Translations under genes and position numbers: made by a program | Notes under the pieces: model-generated | What the model was told of the DNA's origin: nothing | Seen by the model: the letters and a program-made list of their open reading frames with translations, nothing else | Database searches by the model: none | From: CAYXXN01 sp964469055 | GTDB lineage: Bacteria; Acidobacteriota; Thermoanaerobaculia; Multivoradales; JAHEKO01 | Length of the DNA stretch: 5,823 nt | Assembly (NCBI GenBank): GCA_964469055.1 | Contig: CAYXXN010000145.1 | Coordinates: 1-5,823 of the forward strand | Direction of reading: 5' to 3' | In this document: piece after piece, positions 5,773 through 5,823 of the stretch | Layout of the letters: the number at the start of each line of letters is the position of its first letter | Numbering within the stretch: the first letter of the stretch is position 1

Positions 5773-5823
5773 AGACCGCCCCGCCGGTTGAGGTCGATCG
5801 TGCGCAGGGCGACGCTCTCCGGC
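5769..5823 (-). CDS. C-terminal end of an unidentified protein, 5' partial
   Basis: The minus strand from the right edge reads PESVALRTIDLNRRGGL and then TGA (5769-5771), 17 complete codons. The stop overlaps the GTG of the small coiled-coil gene by 4 bp, the main reason to believe this frame is real. The tail is too short to assign a family. It does not resemble the C-terminus of QueA, the enzyme often encoded just before tgt, which normally ends near 'YRFFSYGDAM'. It would be the first gene of the operon seen in this window. Confidence 0.4.
   Translation of the reverse strand, partial: PESVALRTIDLNRRGGL

Noticed and set aside
5602..5823. Toxin-antitoxin pair formed by the small coiled-coil gene and its upstream neighbour
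   Set aside because: The overlapping small-gene layout and charged helix would fit, but no DNA-binding or toxin motif is visible and only 17 codons of the neighbour are present.
1..5823. CRISPR array, transposon, tRNA/rRNA, riboswitch or novel defence system
   Set aside because: I saw no regularly spaced repeats, transposase motifs, tRNA-like folds or defence-type domains. Nearly all bases are explained by the listed genes.

Overview
The window is very GC-rich, densely coded bacterial DNA. It carries one 10-base N run at 5524-5533, so it looks like a scaffold, probably metagenome-derived. The gene order tgt-yajC-secD-secF is widespread in bacteria and does not fix the taxon. High GC, a SecF with an enlarged periplasmic domain and a 'TLPSH'-type sulfatase-family protein would fit Acidobacteriota (Thermoanaerobaculia-like) or another GC-rich deep lineage such as Myxococcota. 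That assignment is a weak inference.

Layout. Positions 1-1236 (+) hold the 3' part of a sulfatase/alkaline-phosphatase-superfamily hydrolase whose start lies outside the window. After a 27-bp convergent spacer, the rest is on the minus strand. Read in transcription order from the right edge it contains: the last 17 codons of an unidentified gene (5769-5823), a 56-residue coiled-coil protein overlapping it by 4 bp (5602-5772), tgt, yajC (4029-4352), secD (2455-4032, GTG start overlapping the yajC stop) and secF (1264-2433). Spacings inside this set run from a 4-bp overlap to 22 bp, so it is almost certainly one operon. Its promoter lies beyond the right edge.

How the genes work together. YajC, SecD and SecF form the accessory membrane complex of the Sec translocon, which uses the proton-motive force to help draw secreted proteins out of SecYEG. 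Tgt exchanges the wobble guanine of certain tRNAs for a queuosine precursor; its link to the Sec genes is conserved gene order rather than shared biochemistry.

The most important observation concerns assembly. The tgt gene is broken at the N run. Its true N-terminus (TTG start, MSFRFQVLATDGAAR) lies to the right of the gap at 5534-5579, and the conserved body resumes at about 5418. The roughly 105 bp between (5419-5523) instead encode what looks like the C-terminal tail of a Gfo/Idh/MocA oxidoreductase, joined at the motif GRIETPH that both families can carry. The apparent ATG start of tgt at 5514 is therefore probably an artefact. Two further oddities lie in the Tgt body: loss of two of the three zinc cysteines, and Val at the position of the substrate-pocket Cys158. 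I found no CRISPR array, RNA gene, insertion sequence or new defence-type system. Outside the tgt/gap region this is mostly an ordinary housekeeping locus.
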